The translations under genes were made by a program, and so were the position numbers. From assembly GCF_016801865.2 (NCBI RefSeq), contig NC_068939.1:88145396-88209395 (forward strand): DNA of 64,000 nucleotides. Reading direction: 5' to 3'. Positions 20,987 to 33,563 of the stretch are shown piece after piece (positions within the stretch are counted from its first letter, which is position 1; each line of letters begins with the position of its first letter). This stretch comes from Culex pipiens pallens (Eukaryota; Arthropoda; Insecta; Diptera; Culicidae). The notes under the pieces were generated by a model. It saw nothing but the letters and a program-made list of their open reading frames with translations, had not been told where the DNA came from and made no database searches.

Positions 20987-21861
20987 GTAAGTCCCGGGGG
21001 GAATGGTTTGGACGAAGTAGTTGTCTGGATTAGAGTTGAATGGAGGGAGAACCGAAGTCTAATAGATTGCTGAGAACTGATAGTGGACATAGAAGATCGC
21101 TGAAGGGATGGGCAGTGGTGGCAGAAGGGCTTATTGTGATACTCTGTTTATTACTAATGTTGGATGACAAGAGATAAATATTTGTTTCTTTTGGATTTTG
21201 TTAGAAGGAGGTATTTCAAATTGATATTCCTCAAAAATACAATTAATTTTAAAAAAAAAACTTTTTCTGACAACACTGCCGTACCAACATTACCAAGACC
21301 AGTAAAACACCGCGAGAGCGCGCGTGCGGGGGAGTTCAGGAGAGATTAATTTGACTATCTTTGATTGGAATCTTCTACGGTGGAGTCTGTTCTTTCATAT
21401 TTTGTTACCACCCCCGCAGGGGGAAGGCACATTTGAAGCAGTGAGAGTTCAGTTTCGTTTTCAATATCGAGCAACGACGGCGGCGAGCCTGTCCATAAAT
21501 GGTGGATGGACTCTTCGATGGGAGGGGGTAGAGCAGCAGTTAGTGAAACTTTAGTTGTTCTCATCATATGCTGGCTGGGGGTCGTCTGTACTAACCAGGA
21601 GGGCCACCTAGCGATATCATCCGGTCAATATCTTTGTTAGAGCGGCTGGAAAGCTCCCATGACATCGAGCAATGAATAATGGTTTAATTTCGCGAATTTA
21701 TGGGCGTCACTGATTGGGTGCGATGGGAGGACATGGGATTGTACTCGATTCATGGATTTTTGGAAGTTTAAGAAAAACGGAATGGCAAAAGAGTTTTGAA
21801 ATTTCTTGGCTGAAAAAATGTCACCTAAATGCTAAGATTCAAAAGTGTGTTCTACTAACTT
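20987..21861 (+). other. Intron or intergenic DNA after the 20270 exon
   Basis: It begins with the donor GTAAGT. Short open frames (e.g. 21324-21554) have no recognisable content. Nothing else is seen. Confidence 0.45.
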
Positions 21862-23731
21862 CACGGCGTGTTTTCTAGAACAACCTTATCAGGAAAAAAA
21901 TAGTCATCGTTACTTTCAAATGTGTCTTATAGGAAATTTTCTCAGCTTTCCAATGCTTCTAGAGCGAAATGTTTCATCGAGAAATTTCTGAGATATCTTT
22001 ATTTTAAGTTTTTTGTTTAAAATCCTTCATTATTTATTGAAAACTTTTTAAACACTGATCAGAAAAATAGTCAAATGATATGTTTTATGTGTCTTTTACT
22101 CATCAAAATAGGCAAAATAAGACAAGAAACAAATTTGTAGAATGTTGCAAATCGCTAAACATTTTTAAAATTATATTTAACTGAGTTTTGAACTTGTGGA
22201 ATTTATTCAGTAATTAGAATTATAAAACCGTATTTAAATGAAAATTTTACTACAATTAATAGATTATTACATAATTTTTGTGAACATATATCACGTGATT
22301 TGGCTCTGATTTGGCTGATACTACCAATTTTTTTTTCGCAGATGTAAGATTGTTATTGCATTTTTATGAATAAATATTATATTTCCTTTGTTTAAGGAAA
22401 TATCACCAGGATTTAACCATTAACCAGGAACATAGATACAAAACATGATTTAAAATCGGAAATGTACTACAAATTACTGTTGCATGCTTCAAAAGTCATA
22501 TTTTCATAGGTATAAAGTAAATATATATATATATATTTTTTATTTTTTTTACTGTTGAAAGTATCATTAAAATTTTGTGTTTCAACTGAGAATGTTGAAA
22601 ACACCTTCATAAACATTTTTTTGTTGAAACAAAAACAAAATATTGATTTTAACAAAAAAATCAAACAGAAGCCTCCATTACAAGCTATTTGGACAAAACT
22701 CAAGATACTTCAGATAAGACTTCTATAACATTGCTGATTACTTGATCATTTCATACAAAAAAAAAAAAAAGAACTTAAAAATACCTTTCATTCTCATGAA
22801 AAGTATTTCTCTTGAAAATCTACACAGTAATTTGTAGCTCAATTTCAAGTAAATAACATGTTTTGGTATCCATGCAACTGGATAATGTTTTGTTAAGGAA
22901 ATATGATATCTATATATATATATATAAAAAATTTCGATGGTTTTGTTCGAACGCGAATCAGTTCAATACGGAGCGTCGGATCGAGGTGCTTTTTGTTGCG
23001 TTGGGTTCGTATAAGCCCAAGGAAGGTTTATACGCTAACTAATTGACACTTTGGCCACTCTGGAACCGATTCCGGAGCATCGGCAAATTGTATGGAGAAA
23101 GTTACGTAAAATCATATTTTAATCACAGAAGGCTGAATAAGCAAAAAATCAAAAAACGTCAACAAACGAAAAAAATAAGCAGAACGAAGTTTGTCGGGTA
23201 AGGCTTGTTTATTCATAAAAATCTAATTACCCTTAACAATCTCAAACCTGCAAAAATTTCGATTGTATCAGCTAAATCCAAGCTAAATCAGAGCAGACGG
23301 CTGATATTTGTACACAAAAATTTTGTAATAATCTATTAATTCTTGTAAACATATATTTAAGTACGGTTTTCTGATTTTAATTTCTGAATAAATCCCGCAT
23401 ATTCAGAAACTCAATTAAAACTTATTTTTTAAATATTTAGCAATTTGCTACCTTTTACAAAGTTGTTTCTTGTATAATTTTGCACATTTTTATGAGTTAA
23501 TGATACATAAAACACACCATTTGACAAGTATCCTAAACTGTTATTATAAAGTTTCCAATAAATGATAAAGGATTTTAAAAAAAAACCTAAAATAAAGATA
23601 TCTCAGAAATTTCTCGATGAAACATTTCGCACTTAGAAGCATTGGAAAGCTGAGAAAATTTCCTATAAGACACATTTGAAAGTAGCGATGACTATTTTTT
23701 CTCCTTAAGGTTGCCCAGAAAACACACCGTG
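21862..23731. mobile_element. Foldback element with Transib-like ends, TSD AACTT
   Basis: The ends are CACGGCGTGTTTTCTAGAAC and, inverted, CACGGTGTGTTTTCTGGGCA. Flanking 5-bp repeats AACTT are at 21857-21861 and 23732-23736. Imperfect arms of about 450 bp (21862-22320 and 23280-23731) pair; the centre is occupied partly by other sequence, including the Helitron-like insertion. No coding capacity. Confidence 0.78.
22909..23207 (+). mobile_element. Non-autonomous Helitron-like element
   Basis: It starts TCTATATATATATATAAAAA and ends GAACGAAGTTTGTCGGGTAA followed by GGCTTG. The host bases are A before TC and T after CTTG, as for Helitrons, which insert between A and T. The final CTTG departs from the CTRR consensus. 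It is nested in the central part of the 21862-23731 element. Confidence 0.5.
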
Positions 23732-23736
23732 AACTT

Positions 23737-26005
23737 TACTACTGAAGATTCCAACCATAAAATTATCCAAAATTACATACATCCTGCACCAGATGCATTC
23801 ATGGTCATATGCCATTAAGTAGGGGAGGTACGAGTTGTAAATTTGGTAAATTATGAGGGGGTATAAAATTTTATAAAAATCTTATGTTACTTTTTTTTAG
23901 AAAGAAAATTTAAAAAGTTTATGTTGTAAAAAAAGGTATGAAGATTGTCTTGCAAATATTACTACGAAAAACATCCCCAAATTCCTCTACCTTTGTGCCG
24001 AGCATCGGACGGATGAAAAAAGCATACACAGCATAAAAATTGATTCGGTGAAATCACCCAATAAATCCAATTAAACGCGAATTGTATGTTTTGGTTACTT
24101 TGTGCACACAGCTCGTCCGACGATGCAAATTACATTAATTGCATTTCACCATAAAGTGCACCTCGAGACGTTTTCTTCGTCAGTCTGGTCCCAAGTATCG
24201 ATCGCAGTCGGTTTAGCTCGCACAGACCATATCTCTGTGTCATAAATAAATATGTGTCCAAAAGAGGAAGGGGGAAAGCACCTTCTTCGGGAGAAAATGT
24301 TGGCCATCGAACTACTTACTGGCACAAACTGACCAACTGTCCAGTTGTGCGTTGTCAGAGGTACTCGATTTCGCAGTGCAGGTCGTCAAGGGTATCGATT
24401 TCAACGGGGCTACCGAAGTTGGTCATAAGTTGGTGGCGTCACGGAAGGACTGTTTGTGACAACACTTGGTTTGGGGCGCCGAGGTACATTATGTGTGAAA
24501 TTTAAATCTTGTTAAAAAACTGCAATGAATGGGGGACGTGGGTAATCAATTGCTCACACTTAAACAGCTTTTATATGTAATAACAGGAAAAAAGTGATAA
24601 TGATGGGCGTATGTTTCGATTGCTTGCATATTGTTGAAATGTTTTCAAGTTTTTATCTAAAAAGTTATGCTTTTTTAAAAGAATAATTGCTGTACATTTT
24701 TGTACTAACGTGATTAAAAAATATTTTTTTATTATTAGATAAGTTGCCAAAGTTTTGAATAAAGTCACCTGATTTTCAGACTATAAAACCATTCTAATGT
24801 CTTACGATTCCAATCCAACGATGGTTCAGATGAAGAATCCTATCATAGTTTCGAAAAAAAGTGAGATCCAACTAAGGGCTAATGAAATGACACTGAAAAA
24901 GTATGAGGGGCCAAAGGAGGTGGTTGAACGCGAACAAGGAAAATCACTCACGGAATCCTTAGGGGAAGAGAATCTCCTTCCAACGGTTATCTCCAATAAC
25001 TGCGAAAAAAAAAATCTGACAAAGCTGAAAAATAGGGCTTGCATTCTGTTGGGGCTTAAAAGAGCGCGCCAGACAGCTGGTTAACAGATTTAGTATCAAG
25101 ACAATCCTTAAGAATTAACAATAAACAACTATTTTCCACTTGTGACATAGTTTTGGTTTTCCACTAACCACATTCAGCCTCCGCCATTACACCAGACTGT
25201 CCCTGATGTTCCCTCCCTGATCTCCGGCTTTGATTTTAACTACTAATAAAAAGGAAAATCATAGATGAGCAAAGGTCAAACGGATGGAGTGGAAATCGAG
25301 CTCATAATTGTGTAATTGTGAAAACAAGAATTGAAGAAAGATAAGAAAAATGGAAAGATAATATGGTTGGTTGGATGGAACCAAAAATCCCCTCTTAAAG
25401 ACATAAAAGAGATAGATGGTAAGAAGAGCCAAAGAACAACAAAAAATCAGGAATGAGAAATAGTCAATGCGGATGGAGAGCAAATTGAACTCTCCCAAAT
25501 GAAAAAGGTAATGAAAAAGTCCTCAATGGGAATATTTTAAGTGATCTAGAATAATTCTCTTAACCAATCAATGTGGCTGGTTTGTTTTCGTTGCGTTCAA
25601 AATTAGACTCTCACCATAGCAATTTCCTCAAAATAGCTTCTTAATCACAAGACAAACAAACAGATCCCTTCACGGGATCAGAACTCGATACATTCAAAAA
25701 TTCCGCAGCCTCTTCACTGTTTTTGAGTCAATATTCCTTGCATTCCTTGCAAATAACTAATTTAGATTTCCCAATCCGAAGACCGCCAAGATCCTCAGAA
25801 ACTTCCGAAAACTTCGTTGAAAAACATCTTTGGCTATTGTGATTGGTATTGAAAAATACCACTTTGTATTGATTTTGAAATCTATATAACTCTGCTGCAA
25901 AAGATCTCCGTCTGTATGAAACGAGGTTGGAATGTCCTTGGGTTTTTTTGCGGACTGCTTGTCACAGGCCATTCTTGACTACCGTCAAGATTTATAAGTA
26001 GTTCG
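23737..26005. other. AT-rich intergenic or intronic DNA
   Basis: No gene is recognised. An ATG-initiated frame at 24797-25084 (95 residues, polar, starting MSYDSNPTMVQMKN) has no known motif and is not supported as a gene. GC-richer sequence at 24000-24500 holds no open frame of note. Confidence 0.4.
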
Positions 26006-27160
26006 AAGCAAGGGTCCTGATTTGCGGTTCAAAGATCAAAACTCACTCACTCATCGCTGAACGAATCTTTGCCAACTGAAGCGCGCTACCTTTCGTTAGC
26101 GAACACGACTTGCTAGCTGCCAGAGACTAGGTCAATTGCTTCACTCAGCAATTCAAATACTTTGTGAATTTCGTTGCCTACTCCGTCTGTCGACCCGAGT
26201 CACAAACGAATATGTTCAGTGAAGAGAGAATCTATCAAAATACCAGCGCGGCGTTCTTTTGACGATCACTAGCACAGTTTGCCGAAAACTTTTATTTGGC
26301 ATGGTTGAAATTGATGTCCACTGTGCTGGTGATCTTTAACCCCTTTAAACCAACACAATCTACACAGCCCATATAACCATTTTTATGGTTGTAGTACCTG
26401 AACTCAAAAAATCGTATGAAAAGTGGGATATTGAACTCAGATAATCATGATTTTTGGTAAGGGTGTAGAAGGAATGTAGTGGAAGAGATGATGCGATTAG
26501 AGTGAGTATTCTCGGTAGATGGATTTGGGATGAACCTTCTTAAGGGTCATCTCCAAATGGATGTATAATTTTACTATTTGACCCACTCTAGATTTAGTTA
26601 GGTCCAGGGGACCGGCCTGTAAGGCCACGGGCTCTGCCCATACACTTTTGTATAGTTTTACAGTGAATAAATGTTAAGTGTTAAATATAATTCGGCTTTT
26701 ACACTTTAACCGTGAATTTTACTGTGCACCGGGATATTCTGGAGTAATCCAATACCGGCCGGGAAGGCCGTTGGCGATGCATGGCGTAATCTGGACCTAA
26801 GGCAGGTTCCATCCGGGTCTCTACCCAGGCGTGTTGGAGGTGGCTGCCGTCTTACAGTCCACGGCATTGAAGACGACCCAGGTTCGTAGCCATCCCCCAA
26901 CACAGCTTAATAAATGATAAAAAAAAGCCGATCGTAGACTATTTCGAGACAGCTTTGAGCGACATAGCGGAATCAGCCGTTCAGAACTAACTATTCGCTG
27001 CTCTAGCCGATTCAAGAGAGAGGGAAAGTAAAAGAGAGAGTACTCAGTAGCGAAAAGAGTGGAAGTGACAAACGGTAGGAAACGGCAAGGCAATTTGCGT
27101 CGCCTTCGATTTGTGCTCACGAGTGAATGAGTATTTTTGGAGCAATCAGGACCCTTGCTT
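26006..27160. mobile_element. Element with inverted ends AAGCAAGGGTCCTGATT
   Basis: The 17-bp end at 26006-26022 is perfectly mirrored at 27144-27160. The interior (26580-26930) has GC-rich retroelement-like sequence ending TTAATAAATGATAAAAAAAA near 26908-26927, which may be a separate A-tailed insertion. No clear target duplication was found. Confidence 0.55.
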
Positions 27161-27944
27161 ACAAGTGCTGTGTTGATTTATTGACGTTTTTAACATCCAT
27201 TTGTTCATACAGTTATCAGTCGCGATTTCAGAGCGGATTCGTGAATTCCAATGAAACTGCCTTCGAATCGCGAATCCGAGTTCTCTAATTGAAACGACTA
27301 ACAGCTGTCAAAAGCACGAAAACACGAGCACGGAAGTTGAAGGCGTCGAAATGTGAACATTAGTTTGACAACCCAGTTTTGACGTTTGAGTGCTTTAAAA
27401 TTTAAAATATTAACGTATACTAAAATCTCTGTATCCTAAAATAGTCGTTGTCGTGCTATCATGTCGCACGTGCATTTTGGGCCAAATTGAGTTAAGAAAG
27501 TCATTTTGTGCAGCTTTTTGACCTTCACACATCCCCAAAATTTGATTTCCATCCTGAGATATTCGATAAAACAAATGTTGTCACTCTTAATATGAAAGAA
27601 GTTTCAATTTTGTCGTGCTATTGCGCGTACTCCCTAAAAAGACACGCGGCAATCCAGGCCCAAAAGGCGCGCCGCACTTTCGGATAATGCACTCTGTCAA
27701 TTCCCACACTGGGCGTTTTATTTTTGTTGATCTTATTCTTCGAATCGCTTGGCATTGTGGCCAGGTATGTTTTATATTGCACTAAAAGTGCAGAAACCCG
27801 CTGGCAACAATGTCTACGGTACATTCTATAATGCTGCGCGGCGTGTACCTTTGAGAGAAATGGACAATATCTTGACACACTCTGAAAATTGCTGTCAGTG
27901 CGACAACTGACCAAAGGGATTTCAGATCAGAACGCGTTTGACAC
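27161..27944. other. Intergenic DNA
   Basis: The phrase GTCGTGCTATCATGTCG at about 27448 resembles GTCGTGCTATCTTGTCG at about 4544, downstream of the lectin gene, so a short dispersed repeat is present. No gene seen. Confidence 0.4.
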
Positions 27945-28693
27945 ACGTAGGGGGAGAGGGGGTGATATGCACCCCCGGGGCAAAATGCACCCCCTGCTTT
28001 TCTCGGTATTTGGAAGAATTTTCCGGGGAAAAATTCATAGAAATTGGAAGCTTAACATTAATAAACCATGCTGGAAAAATTTGAGCGTCGTAGTATAAAA
28101 ACAGCTTAAGTTATTTGCAAAACTTTAAAATGTTGTGTTTTCATCTAATTTTCATTGAACTTTCATTATGATTTTTGGACAATATAAAATGCATTTATTG
28201 TTATTGTAAGTATTGAGGTATTCAGTTTTTGTCATAATCTTCACTATTCTGTAGATAGATGAGTCCGGAAACATAAAAAAATGCATTTTTAATTAAATTT
28301 TCTGCAAAAAGCGTGGTCGGGGCAAAATGCACCGCTCTGAAGCTCCTTTGTAAAAACAGCGGTGTCATCTAGTGGTGACTAGTGAAAACTGCTTTTACCC
28401 GGTGCATTTTGCCCCATGTTGTGGTGCATTTTGCCCCGTTGTTGTAGTGCATTTTGCCCCAATATTGCGGTGCATATTGCCCCGCATGGTTGTTTGAAAT
28501 GAATCAAAAATGTTTTTAGAAATTCGATATTTTCGAACAATTTTGAGGTTTTTTAAGACTTTTTTCACAAGGATGACGAAGAATAATAGTTGTTTTAGAA
28601 CATCGAACAAAATTCTTCCACAGTAATGCTGTAATGGTTGAGAAATCACAGTTTTCCCTTAGGGGGTGCATATTACCCCCTCTCCCCCTACAT
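27945..28693. mobile_element. Foldback MITE with reiterated GGGGCAAAATGCACC motif
   Basis: GTAGGGGGAGAGGGGGTGAT at 27947 is mirrored by the sequence ending CCCCCTCTCCCCCTAC at 28691. GGGGCAAAATGCACC or its complement recurs at about 27977, 28319, 28402, 28423, 28446, 28470 and, altered, 28664, with the middle copies 21-24 bp apart. No coding capacity. Confidence 0.75.
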
Positions 28694-31432
28694 GCCCGAC
28701 TACCGTTAACAATTTTGTAATTATAACTCGGGGCTCCGGCAACCAAATTCAACCAAACTTCAGGACAATGCCCAGAATGGTCAACTAATCAAAACGTGTT
28801 TGTTATTGTTTAAATTGCGAACTCTAATTTTTATTTACACAGTATTATTCAAGCATTTCCGTGCAACACTTCCCGCTCAAAACCAGCCCAATCATTCACG
28901 CGTCCTGCACGCGTCCGTCAATGCGCTAAAGAACCATCAATCAGATTATCCCACGATTTCTTCACGCTTCAAGTCAGTCTGTTTAAACTTCGTGCCGGGA
29001 TTCCACTTCCTTCTCGCCGTTGACTCGGTTGGTCAACTGGCCAACAATTTATCACCCAACCCCTCCCCGTACATGGAAGTCAGTGCAAGTGTGCCGGCCT
29101 TACCCTGGCGCTGAAGAACTCCTTAGGTTAGGTGTCTTATCTTTCGGAAACTTGGGTACCTTCATTCACATACGAGAGTCCTGCCATAAAAGGACATAAA
29201 TGCATCGCAAACATAAATTAATTTATTGAATCGAATTAAGCTCCGACGACGATCTTCGCCTCCAAGTCACGGTTGATAACCGCGTGCAGCTGATCCTAAT
29301 CCAAGCCGCCAGCGTCTGTCAACAAACGCTGCTGCTGATTGAAATCGAAAGTTCGCACGGGTTACTGAATAGTCGATCAATCGACAATTCAAAGGCTTGG
29401 GAGGAGGACCGGGGCCGGTGTGGCATGATTTCGAAATGTATAGCTGGTTCCTGTACTTCCTCCAAGGGAGGCCCCTCGGATCAACACAAAACGCAATTCA
29501 AATCATTATTGCCATATATGATTTGTACGGTTGGCGCACTTGAACGGCTTCAACAGCCAACAGCAACTCTGCGTTGCAGCAGCTTGGAAACCGGAACGAG
29601 AGTCGTCACTTTCGTTAAACTCCCAATAGATGGGGTTCGTCGCCGCCGGTGATTGAAGTCGCTGGATCAACGGGAGACGCAATATCGGCGTCAACTTCAG
29701 CAGGACATCCATGATGGATCTCTGCTAGCTTGCGTCTGTCGCCGTAACCCCAATGTCAACGACTTCTGTTGACTCTCTTTGAACCACTCCACCAAGATCG
29801 TCTCCTGGGTATCAATTTTGCTTATTTAACTCTCCTCCGCCCGGCGCAGATTACCATTCGATTAGATTTGAGAGAAATGTTTACGTCTGCACTCGGATCG
29901 ATTGAGTGCATTACCATATTTTGCTATAATAAACTCCGCAGTTTCCCCCACGCAACGCAACTTTCTTGTCCGGTGGGAATATCGGAAGCACCACTTCTTC
30001 ATTTCTACCGCCTTTTGCGTAAAGCTGGCGTACCTGGTGGGCTTGATGGAGCAGTACTTTCTGGGAATAAACAGTGGATATTATGGAAAAGAACCAAGAA
30101 AGTGAAAACCCTTTTCTTACGTCAGGCGACCCTTGGGGATCTTCCAAGATGGAGCTACGTCCGGTTAAGGGTTCAGTTAAGTGTTTCTTTGTTGTTACAT
30201 GAATCTTGGCATAATATTTGATCTTCCTACACCTTTTGACTTGTTGGCTACATAAGACAGAAATAAAGATTCCCTCAGGAAATAGTTTTCAACATGTTTT
30301 TGAACATTTCTTCTTAATTCCAGAAACCCTACTGCTCATGTATTCAAATGGAAATTAATTTACGTTCACATTGCCCATAAATTACCACAATTTGCGAGTC
30401 CTCCCTTCCCTGTGACGAAAGTAAGTTGAGTTCGCGTCAACAGCCTCGCTTCATACGAGCATCCATCAGATGTTTGTCGCCGGCGTCGCTAAATTGCGCC
30501 AGAAGAGAGGAAGGCAGGCATCGAAAAAAACAAAACATGTTTAAATGCCGAAACGAATGGGAAACTTGTGTACACCTTCACGAACCAGAAAGGTACGCGG
30601 TTCATCGGCCCTGCTGAACCCCTTTTGCAGAACACTCTCACTGCGGAAAGTCACTACTTTGTAGCGGGCGGGGCAAGCTTTCTGGTGAATTACGAGGCGT
30701 TGGCGACACTCCCTTCAACCGAAAGCTGCTGTTTAACACCAGCGCGAGTCAGGAACCTCACCTCGACCTTCACGACCAGCCTGGCAACTGTCGATTTCCA
30801 GAGCCCCACGAAATGTCACCTAAAAGGGGCAAATCGTTCTGCAAGAACACCATCTCTCCAAAGCAGAGTCGACAGCGGTGGATGAGGTATTGCACAGGTC
30901 GATGTTCCACTCGCGTGCTCAACGAGCTATCAGGCGTAAGAAATCACACGATTCCGGCGAGAGGTTCTTGGTCGTTGCCGTCAAGACTTTTGTCATGCTC
31001 GTTGACATGGTTGGCGCGAGTACAGCTTGGGTAGGGTAGTTGGACCAGTTATTGGACAAATGTGGACTTTTCGATAAACAATTGCCACTTGGAATAAATA
31101 GCAAACATCTTACCCCGCAAGAGTGCCGAATAAAGTGTCGAGTTGATCATCAGTTGAACGAAAGATGAGCAAGCAGGCAGAGTGCATCAGAATGACACTA
31201 TCAGTTCGGTCGTGACATTGAAAGGCTTGAAGAAGTTGAACGTGACAAATTGTTTGGCGCGCTTTCAGCTTTCGGGTTTGGGATGATGTTGCCGGTGACG
31301 ATGATTTCTGAGAAAGGTTAACGAATTTGAATTCGTTTAAAGCTTTTTATTGCTTGATTCGGATACTTATAAGGTTCATTTAAGAATCTCTTTTTTACTT
31401 TTTTTTGTCAAATTCATATTTCCTTTTCCATA
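28694..31432. other. Mixed unique DNA without a recognised gene
   Basis: Moderately GC-rich sequence with several competing open frames (29284-29652, 29769-30221 and 30568-31034 plus; 29911-30147 minus). None shows a known domain or a convincing start, and splice sites cannot be chosen by eye. UTR or exon sequence of an unknown gene is possible. Confidence 0.35.
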
Positions 31433-31456
31433 TACATTAATTCATTCAATCATATT

Positions 31457-31750
31457 GCATGAGCATGAGCATGAGCATGGTTGACTGCCAATGAGCTGCT
31501 ACTCCGTTATTGACAGATCCGCTGAAGTTAAACAATGAATCAAAAATGATCAGTGGGAGCCAACCATCCGTTCACTGTTTAACCTCTGAAGATCCCTACT
31601 TTAACATGAATAATCACGACTTCGCGTCCCCACTTCCAGCGCACCAATGATGCTATTATTCGATTACCACAATCACTCACCCCATACGAACAGCGGCACA
31701 AAAGCACACAAAAAATTTAACCTGAATAATCACGACTTCGCGTCCCCACT
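31457..31750 (-). mobile_element. SINE-like or truncated non-LTR insertion with GAGCAT tail and 24-bp TSD
   Basis: An exact 24-bp direct repeat beginning TACATTAATT flanks the insert (31433-31456 and 31751-31774). On the minus strand the insert ends in (CATGCT)n, seen on plus as GCATGAGCATGAGCATGAGC at 31457. Its 5' part carries a duplicated phrase AATCACGACTTCGCGTCCCC (about 31610 and 31727). Long target duplication plus a short tandem tail indicates target-primed retrotransposition. Confidence 0.75.
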
Positions 31751-31774
31751 TACATTAATTCATTCAATCATATT

Positions 31775-32466
31775 ATTTGAAAAGTCCACCCACAATCGGT
31801 GATTTATCAGCTCAATAAGTTGCCCCAACCCCTCTTCGATTTCCGTGAAATTTTGCTTCATGGATTGATTTTGGTCCCTGATCACACATCCGAGTTGGCG
31901 GTACGACATCTTTAATTTTTGTGGATTTTTATAATAAGATTTCCAGTGATTTGTAGCTCGAAGCCGCAAATAGACAGAAGTATGGGCTCAAAGGGGATTT
32001 ATGTGTAAAAAAAGATGCACAATTTGAAGGTGTTCTCAAAATTCCGAGAAAAAAAAAGTATTTTTCTTCAGAAGAACTTCAAAAATAGTTTGTAATCACA
32101 GCAATTCGTTATTTTTATCTTTCAAAAATCGTGAGACATGTTATTTCTCGATTAAATTTTCAAAAGGCCCTATCTGCATAGGAAACTTATGAGGGATAGG
32201 TTGTTTTGAATATTTAATCTAGATTTAATAAAAATTGAATGTTTTTTTACGAATCTATAATAATTCAAAGAGGTTTTTTTTTCAGTTCGATCAACATTTT
32301 TCATTTAAAAATAACGTTTTTTTATAAAGCAGACAAAAATAAAATTTTGGTGAACAAACGCCAGAGATTGGCCTGTTTTTTCACCATTTATCAAAATTTT
32401 ACGAAAAATCTCGGACCTCGGATTAGTGATCAGTAGGCTTAGTGAAAATTGGATGTTTTAACGGGG
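31775..32466. other. AT-rich intergenic DNA
   Basis: Only short, low-complexity open frames. Nothing recognised. Confidence 0.4.
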
Positions 32467-32474
32467 GTCATAAT

Positions 32475-32876
32475 CAGGGTAGGCAAATGGCAAAAAACCA
32501 TCGCGAAGCCCTCGTTTGATTTATTACCTTCCAGTTACAGAATTCACTATAATGATGTATGAAGCAATTGTAGATTTTGTACAAACGAACAATTTTGTAG
32601 AACATTGTTTTGTTCCAAAGTGAATGCTGTTGACACTAGAGCGTAAACAATGTCTAAAAATGCCACCATCGGCGTCCCTCACTCGCGATGGTGAGGGGAT
32701 TTTTGTTTACGCTCTAATGTCAACAGCATTCAGTTTAGAACAAAACAATGTTCTACAAAGTTGTTCATTAGTAAAATATCTACAAGTGCTCCATACATGA
32801 TTATGGTAAATTCCTTAACTGGAAGAAAATAAATTTAAAAAGCTTTTTGGAGGCCCATCGGCAAATACCTTCCCTG
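32475..32876. mobile_element. hAT-like hairpin MITE, TSD GTCATAAT
   Basis: The 402-bp element starts CAGGGTAGG and ends TACCTTCCCTG, and an exact 8-bp repeat GTCATAAT flanks it (32467-32474 and 32877-32884). Eight-bp duplications and CAGGG ends are hAT hallmarks. The interior is a long hairpin: about 32528-32650 pairs with about 32704-32828. A second small hairpin, CCCTCACTCGCGATGGTGAGGG, forms the tip at about 32675-32696. Confidence 0.88.
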
Positions 32877-32980
32877 GTCATAATTCTAAATCACCAAATG
32901 TTTCGGAAATTTCACGAAACGTAAAAAATGTTAATTTAACCTTGGAAATGTTATGTTAAAATTGCAGATAGAATTTTTTA

Positions 32981-33095
32981 TACCGTCATCAGGGGTGACA
33001 TTGGGTCTGGGGGTTGAGATTGGGTCATACAAAAATGCTGAAATTTGTATGACCCAATTTCACTCCCAGACCCAATGTCACCCCTGATGACGGTA
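32981..33095. mobile_element. 115-bp palindromic MITE, TACCGTCATCAGGGGTGACA ends
   Basis: TACCGTCATCAGGGGTGACA at 32981 is mirrored to 33095, with arms of about 50 bp pairing nearly perfectly around an AT loop. Partial relatives lie at 42366-42435 and 52413-52445 (GACCCAATSTCACCCC). Confidence 0.9.
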
Positions 33096-33534
33096 CTTAT
33101 TTTTATATTTTTCAAGCACATGCTAATTTTATTTCGTGTTTTTTCATCCTGTTTGTTTATAAAGTTGAAAAATTTCCTCTGATTCGCTTCTGTTGACGTA
33201 GACTACGTCTTACTCGAAGGTACTGGGGTGCCATTCCAAAAAAAAACCTGCGAATACTGCGTCATCCGTCAAACGCTTATATCTTCCTTCCCTCTAATCG
33301 AATCGACACGATTTATGTTCCATTCGATTCGAAAATTATTCAGCAATTTGCTATAAAATTTTCATTGTTGGCAAAATAGTTTTACTATTGAAACAATTCA
33401 ATGTTTTAAAATGTTTTTTTTTTTTCAAAATGCAGAGATTTTGCAAACAAAATGAGCGCTTCCCACTCGCGGACGGGAATGTCAAGTACCTATTTTGAGG
33501 GAAAAATCACCCGAGCAACGCGGCCCGAAAACAT

Positions 33535-33563
33535 ATATAAGAAAGTGCGCCAGTTTTCAGATC
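33535..33563 (+). promoter_or_regulatory. TATA box plus initiator
   Basis: TATATAAG at 33535-33542 and an initiator-like TTTTCAGATC with A at 33560, 25 bp downstream. This is the spacing of an arthropod core promoter. Downstream sequence (33560-34200) is GC-rich with CAGCAGCAG runs and a direct repeat about 154 bp apart (GGTGAGGACT at 33754 and 33908). It may be an LTR-like promoter/leader or an uncharacterised gene's 5' end. Confidence 0.45.
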
